A stretch of DNA of 64,000 nucleotides from Aporrectodea caliginosa (taxonomy: Eukaryota; Annelida; Clitellata; Crassiclitellata; Lumbricidae), in assembly GCA_020284085.1 (NCBI GenBank), contig JACEVL010000104.1:1310914-1374913 (forward strand), given 5' to 3'. Below are positions 10,345 to 41,107 of the stretch, piece after piece. The notes below the pieces were generated by a model. The model saw nothing but the letters and a program-made list of their open reading frames with translations. It made no database searches and was not told the DNA's origin. Within the stretch, counting starts at the first letter, position 1. Each line of letters starts with the position of its first letter. The translations under genes and the position numbers were made by a program.

Positions 10345-10580
10345 TTATTTTTCATCAATCCATCAATCCTTTGGCGAGAATCCTTTTCATCGATCCAGCT
10401 TCCATTAGGCAAGAATTTTGTTTCATCAATTCAGCTGTACTTTAAGCACGATTTACTTTCCATCAATCCAGCTTCTATTTCAGCAAGATTCTTGTCATCC
10501 GGTCCACTTTTATTTGAGCAAAAATTATTTTCATCAATCCGACTTCTATTTAGCAAGAAGTCTTTTCGTCAACGCAACTT
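10345..10580. repeat. Degenerate minisatellite, about 33-35 bp unit, 6-7 copies
   Basis: The unit is roughly TTTCATCAATCCAGCTTCTA followed by TTTAGCAAGAAT. Copies are recognisable at about 10351, 10386, 10421, 10455, 10492, 10530 and 10561 with 15-30 percent divergence. The open frames across it (10297-10618) are by-products of the periodicity. Confidence 0.8.
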
Positions 10581-10619
10581 GTAAGCTTATTCTACCAACC
10601 CTGAAACTCGCGCAATGAC

Positions 10620-12030
10620 CAATAATACTAAAATACACTTTCACCTAAGATCTTACAGTTTATCTATTAATGTTTCTATAGAGTATAGACTATAGAGTAT
10701 AGACCATTAGGGCCTACATATAATAATAGCATTCAATACGTTTCAGTATCTAAAGTACGCTATACTGTATACATTACTTTCCATAAGGATATACAGGCCC
10801 TAATCATGGACTAGCTCTAGTGGTGTCTTTTAATTATTTGAACCTTATTTGCTTACAGATGATCTTGTTTTTTTTTATTATTAGCATTAGCGTAATTTGC
10901 ATCACTTATGCTAGTTAGTGTAAGCACACCCTTCTACCTGTAGGGCTCTATATTATGCGGTTATACAAATACATGCATATTGTAGCCTATAAGGTGCACA
11001 TGTATTAAGTTTTGTTGATGAAGCGGACAATTCACGTACTGATAAAGTTTACGTTCACTTGAAATGCTATGAAAATTTGTCATGCACTCTTGTGCTAATG
11101 TGCTATATAGCATTTTAATTATAAAATCTAGATGAGCAAATTGGAAACTTATGTAAACATGCATTAATATAATAATGGGTTAAGTGTTTACTATTAAATG
11201 GTTTACTGTTTACTTAACCAATAAAAGCATCATGTTTTCTACAATGGTCATCTTTTAACTTTCAATCAGGTCGATATGCTGTTCATAAGGGATCAGTGTT
11301 AGCCTGTTAGGTACACTATTGTTTGTAATTTATGTTAATGATATTTAGGAGATACCCTGCCAGCATTTCCATGGACATAAGATTTGACCCATATGGGCTC
11401 TACTGTACATGGGGTCCATAAGAGAATATAGGACCTGTATGATCTCCATCTTGGAATGCTGGCAGGCTACTTTATTCTATTATCTTTGCTATGGTAGGCC
11501 TACTAATGTGTTTCCAATGAAGATATAGGCCTAGGCCTGTTCTATAATTATAATAAATCCTTATTTATCAACTGTCGTCATGGTTCGTGTTATATCTTTT
11601 GTCTAAATGTGGTGTCTTATAACGAACCACAAGGAAAAGGAATATTTGAGTTCGTTTAATCAATATTATTGCATAACTTTATCTGTATTGCATTGCAAAT
11701 GGCGTCATCTTTCCATGGACCTTGATATTAGACGGAGAGCGACGCCAAGCGACGGACTCTACCAATGGATGAGTCACCGCAGGGAGAGAAAAAAGTAAGC
11801 AACTATGTACATGTAGGCCTACTTTATTGAACCGGCTGCAAACGCACTGCGAGAACATCGGATAGGAACAATCTGAGAGTGTTAAATCACAAAATAATTA
11901 CAATAAGCAACAGGGATACACAGTTTAGACAAAACAGACGCCTTCGGAGCTGTGCGAAAGTAATGATAAAGTAAGAAAAAAAATCTGCAATAGTATTATC
12001 TGAATAACATTCGCATGATAAAACCACACC
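10620..12030. other. No gene recognised; contains a small dyad element
   Basis: Noncoding AT-rich sequence with several TAGGCCTA copies and the inverted-repeat element at 11357-11464. The frames at 10961-11164 and 11607-11798 show no motif. Confidence 0.5.
11357..11464. mobile_element. Small MITE-like dyad of 108 bp
   Basis: The ends are CTGCCAGCATT and AATGCTGGCAG, an exact 11-bp inverted pair, with inner partly complementary blocks (TTCCATGGACATAAG, CATATGGGC, GGGTCCATA). No clear target duplication is visible, so mobility is inferred from shape only. Confidence 0.5.
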
Positions 12031-12033
12031 AGG

Positions 12034-13760
12034 CTAATGTGTCCGCCCGCGGGATCTCACGGTTGTGCGAACAAGGACGAAGTGAGTAGGTAACATCCTT
12101 ATAATAGGAGTCAGCAGACGACTTAGGACATAGTTGGGGTTGTGAAGCACGAAAGAGAAAGGGGCAGAATCAGCACGGCCACATAGGTCATCGAACATCT
12201 TCTGGTCGGCAGGCAGAAACTTGAGCCGTACCATTTCCGTATCATCGCGTTGATACGCGCGCACTGTCCAGTATTAACAAAGCCAGACCATGCAGGGGAA
12301 GCAACGGGTGACCCGAACCAACGAGGTGGCCCGAACTACATAATAGGCGCATCCCCGTTAGACCATGGGAATAAGGACAGGTATCGCATAGAGCGATTGG
12401 CTAGCTTTAATACAGATCCGGTCAATATGGGGTTCAAAACTAAGCCTATTCGTAATGGTTACCCCTAGAATAACAGACTCTGACACATTAACAATTCCTG
12501 GAATAGGCGGAGGGAGATAAGTAACTTAGACCGAGGGCGCCTAAATACGGGCGCCCTCGTATTTATTGTTTTTAAGTTTGAGGTTGCAAGTGCGCACTTA
12601 ACGACATTTTCAAGTTCAGAGAAAGTGATGGCTATAGTGGACTCTGGAATCAGAATGTAGCTGTCGTCGGTCTATTTAAGCAATCTGTTGCTGCAGTGCA
12701 GCAGTGCACAGGTTTCAGGCCGGAAATAGCCACCACGAAGTTAAGCGACCGAGCCCAACGCCTTGTATAATACTAGCATTTATCTGACATAACGCCGACA
12801 CTTGACCGTGAAATTTAGTGAAATGCTGACGATTTTGCAATAGGGATAAGATCTAATTGTACAGAAAGTCAGGTAATGGCAATAGAGCAAGTTGTTCTGA
12901 TTGGTAAGAGTGCGGAGTGCCTAACCGTGTCAAAGGCATGGGAGAAGTCTAGCGAGATAAGACGTACATAGGGCTCATCTTGCAACATAGCTTGAATTCC
13001 ACGGGTGAGAGCAATGAGGATGTGGTGGAGCCAGAGGGCCGAAAGGCGTATTGGTCATTAAGGGTAGAATTTGCCTCAGGATCATTGAAGATTTGGTGTA
13101 AGTAACTGCTCACAACTATTTTCTCCAGCATGCGGCATAGCACCGGAGTAATAGAAATGAACCCTAAAGTCTGCCCCATGTTGAGGGCGCGAGGCTTTAG
13201 GGACTGGCGTGATACAACTATAGAGCGCCACTGGGGCGGAATGTAAGAGGAAGCGAGGAAGTGGTTGAAAAGATACTTAACCGGGGCAGAGAGGAGATGA
13301 GCCATGGTGGGTAGGAACCAAGAAGGTATGCCATCAGGGCCACTTGAGGACCCACGGACCGATTCCAGTCTTCTGAACACATATTATTTCTCAATATTAA
13401 CAGGGTGTTCAAGGTTAGCAGTTAGTTTAAGCGATGGCTCGATATAACCTAGATCAGTCGAAACAACTTGATAATATCGGTTTAAATCTCGCACGTTATG
13501 CCTCCGATCACCGCTGGATTAACTGCATCAGCTCCCCGATGACGCCTAACCTCAGCCCAGAGCCTCCGAAGGTCACGTTTAGGACTCCGGAATGAAGCAG
13601 CATTGGCTTTGACAATACAGTCATTGATCCTAAAAGCGTGGCAAACTTGCTGTAGCTGCCGAGTCAGAGTTCCCTCCCAAACTTAAGTGAGGCGTTGTCG
13701 GCGGCAAACTGATCGTCTATATATAATGATGACGCTGTCTAGATCTCCCGCTCAGTCACG
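12034..13760 (-). pseudogene. Antisense non-LTR retrotransposon, decayed reverse transcriptase
   Basis: Read from high to low coordinates: an inter-domain region near 13,690-13,490 (FRSPKRDLRRLWAEVRRHRG), then the N-terminal reverse transcriptase block SSGPDGIPSWFL, LFNHFLASSYIPPQWRS, ISITPVLCRMLEKIVVS and LNDQYAFRPSGSTTSSL (13,380-12,949). This is the usual order of fingers-domain motifs 0-2 in non-LTR enzymes. The catalytic YADD part is not readable. The C-terminal frame at 12,264-12,034 (AYQRDDTEMVRLKFLPADQK, FVLHNPNYVLSRLL) plausibly belongs to the same element. Frameshifts separate the pieces. Confidence 0.75.
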
Positions 13761-14330
13761 TTTGCTCTGTACCCTAGGCAGTGCCACTCGTACTCAGTCG
13801 CCCGAAGTGGAGATTGCCTGACATGGAATTATCAAGTTTCACGTATAATATGCCTAGATCGTATCGAAAGTATATTCCTTGTTTGCGGTCTTCTAGATCT
13901 ATAATTCTGCCCGGATTTCTTACCTGCCTTTGGAGCTAAGCTATTGGAATATTCTGGATTAATGGACATGCGTCTAACAGCGAATTCATGCCATTCCTGG
14001 AATTATTCTCTGTATCTGAACTGCCTGTAAACTAAAGAGATGGGTATAACTTTTTGTATTTGTTAATAATATTACGAGAAATTGTGATTGCCTATTACTG
14101 CCTATGCCTTGCTGATGAACAAGTTGTAGATATTGCCTTTTGGTAGAGCTGCGTAGACATATTGCCATTTTAATACTTACTTAGAAACTGTTTGATGTAG
14201 AAATATGTTTCGAAAGCAGAGCTTGATGTGTGTTAATTTCTGTTTGGACTTTTAGGCTGTATGATAATTACGAAAATAATGTCTTTGACTTTACTTAAAT
14301 CAGTAGACCTAGATGAGGAAATAAGTAGGC

Positions 14331-15241
14331 CTAAGCAAGTAAGTAATAATAATTACAACAATTTATATGGCGCCGTAATACGGCCATGCCGTTACAAGAG
14401 CGCCTCACAAAACAGCTATAACAACAGGCGGGATAAGCCCTGGAGAACAGGTGTGATTTTAGCATTGATTTGAAGGAGTCCACTGAGTCGGTTAATTGAA
14501 TAGCAGAAGGAAGACTGTACCAGCATCGAGGACTGGCGGCCGAGAAAGCACGATCGCCGAAGCGCGTCCTCGTCCTCCGCACACGGAGATCAGTCCTCAC
14601 AAGCGATCGGAGTCGAAAGACTCGAAACCCGGACGAGGAGGAATGAGTCCCGGAGCAGCAATCGCGCAGGTACTCGGGCACAGCTCCGTGAAGTGATTTA
14701 AAAACAAGCAGACAGAGCTTGAACTCGATTCGGAATAGAACAGGCAGCCAGTGGAGGACAACACGGAGGAACGGCGTGATGTGGTCCTACTTCCTCCTAT
14801 TGCATATGAGCCTCGCCGCGGCATTGAGCGCCGACTGGAGTCCGTCCAAGAGACATGCAGGCGCGCCGACGAGCAGACTGTTACAGCGGTCCACTTTGCA
14901 AGTGACAAAAACAGTGACGGCCGCCTTTGCAGCCTCAAATGGTAAGGACTTGATGCAGCTCCCGCTGAGACGGAGCTGGCGAAGGCAACAGCCGACCATC
15001 TGAATGTATTCGCGACAAAGCGCCTCATGGACAGATCAGACGCACGGGGGTCGAAGGCCGTATCAGCCTCAGAACAATTACATTTTTCCGAGTAATTTGC
15101 CCATCCCTGGCCTATGGGATTCACAAATTGGATTGGATCGTCTGCGAAAGACGAGTTCATGATCGATGATGCGCAATCGTTCACTGGCATAGGATTGCAA
15201 CTATCGAATAATGCCCGTCGTCTTCGATTTGAGTGTGTCAC
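14331..15241 (-). pseudogene. Antisense non-LTR reverse transcriptase C-terminal half (CR1/L2-like)
   Basis: From high to low coordinates: VFVTCKVDRCNSLLVGAP, then LQSALNAAARLICNRRK (14,999-14,787), then FGDRAFSAASPRCWYSLPSA and SVDSFKSMLKSHLFSRA (14,600-14,400). These are the classic thumb and C-terminal motifs of this clade. The 3' tail GGCGCCATATAAATTGTTGT with TTATTACTTACTT (14,375-14,331 on the minus strand) resembles the tails at 1645 and 19,945. The pieces lie in different frames, so it is dead. Catalytic motifs are absent. Confidence 0.85.
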
Positions 15242-16425
15242 ATTCGAGGTGTATTTACAGTTTCATTAACATGCGCTTTATAAATCTTCTCTTTTTAGTT
15301 CTCATGCTAATAAACTAGCAGGCCTACGACTCAACGAACACTGTAAAGTGCAGAAGAGAAGTCTGACAAATAAGTGGTGAAAATTTTTACATAAATTCTA
15401 TTTCTTTATTATAAACTACATAAAAATGCAAATATATTATGGCAAGCAACAATGATGGCGCTACGCATAATCGTGCGAAAATGACATAGGCTACTCGTGG
15501 CTGCTACACAGTAGCCGCGTCTCAGAGGAGGCTCGAACCCGTATACACTCCGCCTTTCCTGGCAGGTATACCCAGCGTTTTAGGTGTCAGTTATTTAGAG
15601 GTTCAACCCCTAGCTCTTCTTGTAACCCCTCAGCTAAGTACCGGAAAACATGTTGGTCGGGATCAGGTCTCCTGGTCTTGACCCCAGTTCTTTCATGGCA
15701 TCAATGGCTCGCCTCTTACAACATGGAATGTAGAAATATATATAGAGCCATTGGTTATTCTTGGCATAAAGCGGACGGGCAAGCTGCTTCAGATCAAGCC
15801 ACTCTGTCTGGACAACCAACAGAAGGAAGTTGGAAATTGTCGACCCCCAGATCCTTTCGACAACTACAACACATGGTATCTCCTTGCTCGTTGTGTGATA
15901 TTTGTAAGAGTCGGGCCGTGAACTTGACTTAAATCTCTTGAGACAGTCTGTAATCAAACGTCTGTTGCTTTTATAAATTTTTGCGGTGCTGATCATGAAG
16001 ACCATTAGTGTTTACGATGAAGGCGATTCAAATAATTATCATAAATTAATACAAGAATGTTTCTTAACGATTTTGATGGTTTTGATACAGAAGTGAGTCA
16101 TAATACTGTAGGCCTAGTGAATTTCTTAACTACGCCTTTACGTATTCAGACAGCTATAGAGCGAGCTCATGAACTGTTAAATTCGCTTGAGCCAGACAAA
16201 GCGCAACATTATTAGGCCTACAGTACTAGTATTATATCCCTTTTCAGTGGAAAGTATGCAGTCCAGCTACATGTAGAGCAGTCAAGTTTTTGAATGAGTT
16301 AAGAATCAATAGGCCTATATATCGCAAGGCATCAAAGGTTGTGTAGGTTTTTCAAAACCGTTTTGATCTCACCAAAAGCATCATAGAACAATATGCTACA
16401 TTTTACATAGCTGCCAGGGTAGAAA
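15242..16425. other. No gene recognised; possible tRNA-like SINE head
   Basis: Mostly AT-rich. Near 15,515-15,575 the minus strand reads a tRNA-like stretch with a good B-box (GGGTTCGAGCC) similar to the antisense SINE heads at 27,150 and 33,420, but the body is not clear. The frames at 15,634-16,005 show no motif. Confidence 0.35.
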
Positions 16426-16429
16426 TTTG

Positions 16430-16650
16430 TCTCAAGATTGCTGCTCCACTTGCGACCCATGGTCAGTTCGGCTATAGCCTAATGAGAAGGCCTACAGTGA
16501 TCGATTGTGCACTATCAGTGGGAAGACTGGTCACCTGCTCTCATATGCCGAGGCTAAGAAACATGGAGTCGCTAACACATCATATGACCATGGATGCCTC
16601 TCAGGGCAAGCTTAACAGACGCTGCTCTTCTTCCTCTCACGTAAGCCCTC
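16430..16650 (+). repeat. SINE body, diverged copy
   Basis: Shares the ordered blocks GTGGGAAGA, GACTGGTCACC, CTCATATGCC, GAGTCGCTAACAC, TGCCTCTC and GCTGCTCTTCTTC with the SINE bodies at about 27,900-28,066 and 34,170-34,334. The tRNA-like head is not recognisable here. Confidence 0.7.
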
Positions 16651-16879
16651 TATAAAGACTAGGTCTAAACGCCTTCGAAGATATAGGCCTACTCTACACT
16701 TTACCTATCGAAGGCCTACCTAGCTCCTTTAAGATCGAGAGGTAGGCTATATATCGTCATCATCAGAAGTAGACTTTTGCATAATTAATTCGATTAAGAT
16801 ACCATGTCCAAATTCCAAAATGTCTTAATTTATTAGCCTTCTTTAATACTGAATGATTGCAAAGCCTCTCTCCCACTTA

Positions 16880-17400
16880 CGACTTTTCAAGTAGGCTAAA
16901 GTGCCTAAGCTGATTCGCGAATGGTTAGGCTATGCATGGTTTTGCGCAAAACCGATAATGGAATTTCCAGTCCTTTTGTCTAATTAATTATACTGTAGTT
17001 AGCAACTGCTGATTAGAGTCTAACCAGAAAACGGATTCTTTGTCGTAGTATAGGCCTACGAGAAAAGTATATTGTCTATTTGACCAGTTTTAGTTTAAAT
17101 AATTTTATAGTTAGGCCTAAAGGGACGGTAAGCCGATGTTTTTTGTCATGTCAGTTTGAGCATCTGAATAGTAAATTCGTGTTTAGGTTGAGGTAAATGC
17201 GAAAGAAGCGGCGTTTTGGATCATTGGATGGATCAGGATATGATTTTTGAAAAGATGGGCCTTTATTTTTGAATGGCAAGAATTGGAAGTGATAAACAGA
17301 GGAGCTTGAGGCAAAGGGTGGTTGGTGAACGACAGAAGGAGTGAAGAAATGGAGAATTTGTGGATTTCAGGAGGGAGATCATTCCAGGGTCACGGTGCAC
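16880..17400. repeat. Dispersed repeat, copy 2 (pairs with 4066-4512)
   Basis: Same block order as the first copy (CGACTTTTCAAGTAG, TATGCATGGTTTTG, AATGGAATTTCCAG, GGGACGGTAAGCCGAT, GTTTAGGTTGAGGTAAATG, GGTTGGTGAACGACAGAAGG). It continues about 60 bp longer before GGAGATCATTCCAGGGTCA. The two copies look roughly 80 percent identical by eye. Confidence 0.65.
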
Positions 17401-17571
17401 TAATCGTAATCGTTAACCCCAAATTTCTAAAGCGCAACTCTAGAGCACTGCTATAGTCGTATTCGTAAACTCGACATTTCTACAGCGCCCAAAAAAGAGA
17501 AGTCGTGGCAAGCAGCTTATTCACAGGCACTTAATCAAAACAGAATCGATAGCCAGAGGGACTCAAGAGGC

Positions 17572-17648
17572 GCAGGACACCAGCTTATTCACGAGCGCTG
17601 CTAATATATGATATATTAGCAGCGCTCGTGAATAAGCTGGTGTTCTGC
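17572..17648. repeat. 77-nt near-perfect palindrome
   Basis: Arms 17572-17609 and 17611-17648 are complementary at 37 of 38 positions with a single central G (17610). The arm carries ACACCAGCTTATTCACGAGC and CGCTGCTAATATAT. The same arm sequence without the inversion occurs at 5090-5105 and 58,170-58,200, so one copy of a dispersed repeat appears to have been inverted on itself. Confidence 0.92.
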
Positions 17649-17659
17649 GTTATATATCC

Positions 17660-18240
17660 AAGTCCTGTTACTAGAGAGAACAGAGAGAACAGGAGCTGCT
17701 AAGGCGGATGTCTTCTAGCTCGAGAAGAATTGGAAGGCGCAGAATCAGTGAGTCAGGAAGAGATGAGACTAAGTTTGAGTATAAAGCCCGATGGTTGATT
17801 GAGGAGCCTGAGCCAGCGGATGGTGGGCGAGTGGTATGCCTAAGGAGCCAGATAAAGGTGATGATGGGCGACGGTAATACTGACGACGGAACCGAACATT
17901 TGCGGACTTCAGCAGGAGATCGTTCCATAGTCGACGTGCGGTGAAAGCTGAGATGAGTAGCGACGGGGAGTCAGAAGAGACTGAGATAAGAGGATGATCG
18001 TGTAGAGCGGGTCGGGTGACTCGAATTCGCGAAGATAGGGCCTACTTGGTCTGAGAATATTGTAGGGAATTTTAGTTTTGTAATAGGACTTTAAAGTGGA
18101 TTTACCCTGGGATTTTGAGGATGACAGTTTGTAGCTTCTAGAAACGTGAAAAAATGAGCTCTGGTAGATCGACAGGTAGAGTTAGATGATTGAATGGCGA
18201 AGAGTTTGCGAAGGCATGTAGGTCGAGAGCCTTGCATTCC
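17660..18240 (-). pseudogene. Antisense non-LTR reverse transcriptase C-terminal fragment
   Basis: The minus frame reads ERSPAEVRKCSVPSSVLPSP (17,928-17,870), matching the LWNDLPAEVR...S C-terminus of CR1/L2-like enzymes; the WND part is shifted. It shares 3' blocks with the fragments at 5200-6000 and 16,880-17,400. No catalytic motifs are present. Confidence 0.65.
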
Positions 18241-18662
18241 ATATTCCAGAGACTAAGCGAACTGGTTCTAAGCACAGGCCTGCTCTACTCTGTCACTGCT
18301 TCTGCTCCAATTGCAAATTCTTGACTATGCTATCCCATTCACAGCAAACATGGAAAGTTTTTACACTCTGATCGGGGCAAAGCAGCATGCATGCAGATAT
18401 ATTTTTGATGCAACCAAAGATATTCGCGTGGTCCGAAATCTCTTATCAAGTCATTCTGTTCATATTGTGTAAATGGTTTACTATCACTGTTCATACTTTT
18501 AGACAAAAAGTTTCTTCACTGCTATCATTAATTTCATACTGAAATAGCTAGAGTATTTTCAAGATATTTTCTGTCAGAACAGAAGTAGGTAGGCCCTATA
18601 GGGTCCATAACTAGAGGCAGGTTGATATTGGGAATTTCTTTTTTCTGTTGTCACCTTAAATT

Positions 18663-19690
18663 AGGGCTGCGGATTTTAACGATTAATTAATCGATTAATC
18701 GCTAAAAAGTTTAATCGATTAATTTCGGCTTGTTCGATTAATTTTCGATTAATTTTCTTACTAATTTCATGACGTCAACCGCCCTATTTCCGGAATAAAC
18801 AATATGGCGAACAGTAATATTGTGAAACATTTGAGTGGAAAATTAAGCGATCATTTTGCATTCAAGGAAAATGTTGAGGGAAAAGTCGAAGGTGGCAAAA
18901 TGATTGAAGATTTGTGTAATATATCTAGCTTTGCAGGAGACTACAGTTTACAATGGAACATTAAGTTTAATATCTAATTAATTTAATAAATGTGATCAGT
19001 CTATCTTGAGCTTTGTGTGTTGGTATCATCAATACCAGGCCATAAATGGCTGAGGAGGTTACATATTCCTTTGCTGTGCCATTCAAGGCGACATGGTTTT
19101 CCCTATGGCTTGAACTGTCACAGTGCTCCATAAAAGCTTTGTGGTGGTTGGTCCATCTTTCTGGAATAGGTTGCCTAGCAACCTCCGTAATGAGCGTCTT
19201 GGACAGAGTTGTGACTGATTTAAAATCTATTGCTGCAATGCTATATTTGTAGGTCTATGTTTATCCAGCATCCAGCATTGCACTTAATGCACTAATGTCA
19301 GTCAGTCGGCTCAGTTCTGCTGCAGCACTTCAAAGTCCAACTCCAAGCAAAAGGTTGAACAGTTGAACAACTGCTACTTGACTTAATGTAATGTACACTA
19401 ATCTGAGCTGCTCCTCCCAGAATCTTATTCGGAATCCTCAGTCTCATCGTCAGTGTCATCGGGAAATTCCCAAGGAGTGTATCGCTCTTCATAGCAGACA
19501 TCAGTAATCTTATCAATGAGCCTTGTGTTGGTGTGGATGAAGACTAGCTTTTCCATTGTGGTGGGTTTGAGACTGCAACGCCGCTTGCTCTGAATAAACC
19601 CCAACAAGCTCCAATTCCTCTCCGCCTCACTCGAGCTCGCGATCTGACTGAGAACTCGAACTACATTTTACTGCTACGCTACCGGAAGTA
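18663..19690 (-). mobile_element. hAT element remnant with transposase C-terminus
   Basis: The minus strand at about 19,660-19,425 reads SEAERNWSLLGFIQSKRR and then TTMEKLVFIHTNTRLIDKI, the hAT dimerisation (C-terminal) region: the S.AERN(F/W)S...FI..K.R....T.E...LV(F/Y)I..N.RL pattern. About 760 bp away, 18,663 starts TAGGGCTGCGG followed by an array of ATTAATCGATTAATCG, a termini style often seen on hAT elements. The opposite end was not found, so the boundaries are uncertain. Confidence 0.6.
19110..19300 (+). pseudogene. Small non-LTR reverse transcriptase C-terminal remnant
   Basis: One frame reads FVVVGPSFWNRLPSNLRNERL, then a stop, then FKIYCCNAIFVGL. FWNRLPSNLR is the standard C-terminal motif of CR1/L2-like enzymes. 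The fragment is short and sits inside or beside the hAT remnant. Confidence 0.5.
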
Positions 19691-19849
19691 GAAGTTTCAA
19701 TGATGCATAATGTTGACGTCAGATTATACGTGGCTATGGGGTCGCCGAGTAAATCATGCATAAAATTTTCGTGTATGATACGTACCATACGCGTATTCTA
19801 TTTTGACGAAAGGTACGTACGTATTTTAACGTATTCTATTTTAGGGTAC

Positions 19850-19970
19850 GCGTACCCTCGAGCTCTGTTTGAAACCATTCTTTTCTTTCGATCGTGGTTT
19901 GGTGTTGTCAGGTCTGGAGCGCCTCTGATGAGATATTTCTTGAAGTGGCGCTATATAAATTTACTGATTA
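19850..19970 (+). repeat. 3' end of the non-LTR family seen at 1-1670
   Basis: GGAGCGCCTCTGATGAG and AGTGGCGCTATATAAATTTA match the terminal part of the element at 1612-1655 (GGAGCGCTTCTGAGTAG, GGGGCGCTATATAAATTTC). Only the 3' tail is present. Confidence 0.7.
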
Positions 19971-19999
19971 CGATAACCGCCCCCCTGTATGTTTATGTT

Positions 20000-21430
20000 A
20001 CTTGACTACTTGTGAATCCGCAGAGACTGTTTTCTTTGCACTTCTAGTTAGCTGTCTTGATGTCACTGCTGAAAAGCAATAAGCATTTAAGAGAAATCAT
20101 TTGATACATTTCTCATTGAAATGTTCCCTTTTGAATTTAGTCAAAGTAAAAGTTATGCAGTTATAAGTTCAGTGTCGGCTGCCACAATAGAAATGCATTG
20201 TAATATAGAGAAGTGATTCTCAAAGTTTAATATTACCCCAGCCCTGGGTTAAACTTTACTGGGATTAAGCTTGTGGCAGGCCTGTCTTATGCATGCTATG
20301 GCCCACTGATTTTGTTGGATACAACCAAAATATGACCTTCTAGGTTGAAATGAAATGTTTTCTCTGTGACATGAACTGTGACATAGCCAAACCATAGAAT
20401 AAATGTAGTATTAGAAAAACAGACTTACTGAACTGTAACAACACTGGGTTTTGTTGTATATAGGGAAGGATTTTGCAGGAGTATTAGGTAACTCACTGCT
20501 CTGGACCACCTGCTTCATTTTCATGGGCCAAAGGTGATCCGTGGACCACACTTTGAGAACTAGGGGTCATGGTCTCTGAATAATAATATGGAGTAATGAA
20601 CTTCTTTCCAGTGTATCTTTGATCTAGATGGGTGTAGTTATCAAGTAGAGCACAGTGTGACCTTGCATGGCAATTATCTGATGCTTTAGTATCATTGTCA
20701 TTTGATTGAGGTTGTCTGAGTAATTAGAGCTTCTTCTGCTTGTTCTATTCTCATACAAGACACTTTTAGTATATTGAGAAATGGTAAAATATGGCAGAAG
20801 CAAGTGAATCAAGAGTTCATGAACCTGTGAACCATCTAGCTGCTTATGGTTTCCATTTGACATTCGTTTAGTGACCTTTTATGACCTGTGTCCCAAAACC
20901 AGAAGTAGTTCAGTATAACTATGTATACTATGTGGGCTGCATCTTGTTGAAATGCTTTATTATTATATGTGGACTGCATCTTGTTGAAATGCTTTATTAT
21001 TCTGTTTGTCCCAGTAACATGGTATTTGCTAACTGAAATTTTATTTTAACTGGTTTAATCCTGTTTAACTGATGTTGTCTTGTTTAAGTAATAGGTGACC
21101 ATAGGTTACTACTGATCTCCATGTGAATTGTTACTTTATGACTGCAATTTAACTGTTTAAATAGATTTACCACACGGTCATTACATAATAATAAGATTTG
21201 TTTGTTATGTAATTAAACAACTTTGGTGAATCTTGAAGGAAATTTAGATTGAGATGATGTGAAAAACAGTGTTCGACCTTGAACTTTATAAATTTTTATG
21301 ACTTTTCTCTTGTAAATGAATTTGTGAGTCATTGCCACTAATAGCACAGTCATAAAGACAAAGATTGAGATTTAAGTGAATTCACAGATGTAGGTTTTGG
21401 AATTACTCCTCAAATCTCTACATTGGTGTA
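20000..21430. other. No gene recognised upstream of the GGT/GTT repeat
   Basis: AT-rich, probably PRODH intron 1 or 5' flank. A 27-bp block (TGCATCTTGTTGAAATGCTT...) is tandemly repeated at 20,939-20,965 and 20,977-21,003. I looked here and upstream for the missing first PRODH exon and did not find it. Confidence 0.5.
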
Positions 21431-21433
21431 TTC

Positions 21434-21559
21434 TCATTGTTGTTCTCATTGTTGTTGTTCTCATTGTTGTCGTTGTTGTCGTTGTCCTCGGCGGCGGCGG
21501 CGGCGGTTAGGGTGAGGGTGAGGGTGGTATTGTTGTTGGTGGTGGTGGTGTTGGTGGTG

Positions 21560-21591
<32 letters not shown>

Positions 21592-21985
21592 GGTGGTGGT
21601 GGGTGGTGTTGTTGGTGGTGGAGGTGGTGGTGTTGTTGGTGGTGTTGTTGTTGTGTGGTGTTGGTGGTGGTGGTGTGGTAGTGGTGTTGTTGTTGTTGGT
21701 GGTGGTGTTGTTGGTGGTGTTGGTGTTGGTGGTGTTGTTGGTGTTGGTGGTGGTGTTGTTGTTGTTGTTGTTGGTGTTGGTGGTGGTGGTGTTGTTGGTG
21801 GAGGTGGTGGTGGTGGTGTTGTTGGTGGGGTGGTGTTGTTGGTGGAGGTGGTGGTGTTGTTGGTGGTGGTGGTGTTGTTGTTGTTGGTGGAGGTGGTGGT
21901 GTTGTTGTTGGTGGTGGTGGTGTTGTTGTTGGTTGGTGGTGGTGGTGTTGTTGTTGGTGGTGGTGGTGCTGCTGCTGCTGCTTTA
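21434..21985. repeat. 550-bp GTT/GGT/GGTG low-complexity tract
   Basis: An almost uninterrupted G/T-only run on the plus strand ends in (GCT)5. It lies about 150 bp before PRODH exon 2. The long open frames over it on both strands are low-complexity artefacts. Confidence 0.97.
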
Positions 21986-22131
21986 GTATTATTGTTATGA
22001 CACCATCAGCAATATGCTTAGTCATTCCGTATGTATGTATCAGAATTAAGAACATATTATGTATAAAACCTGTTTTGTCCATTAAAACCGTGTGTGTTTT
22101 GTAAGAATTAGTATTGATTTCATTTTTACAG

Positions 22132-41107
<18,976 letters not shown>

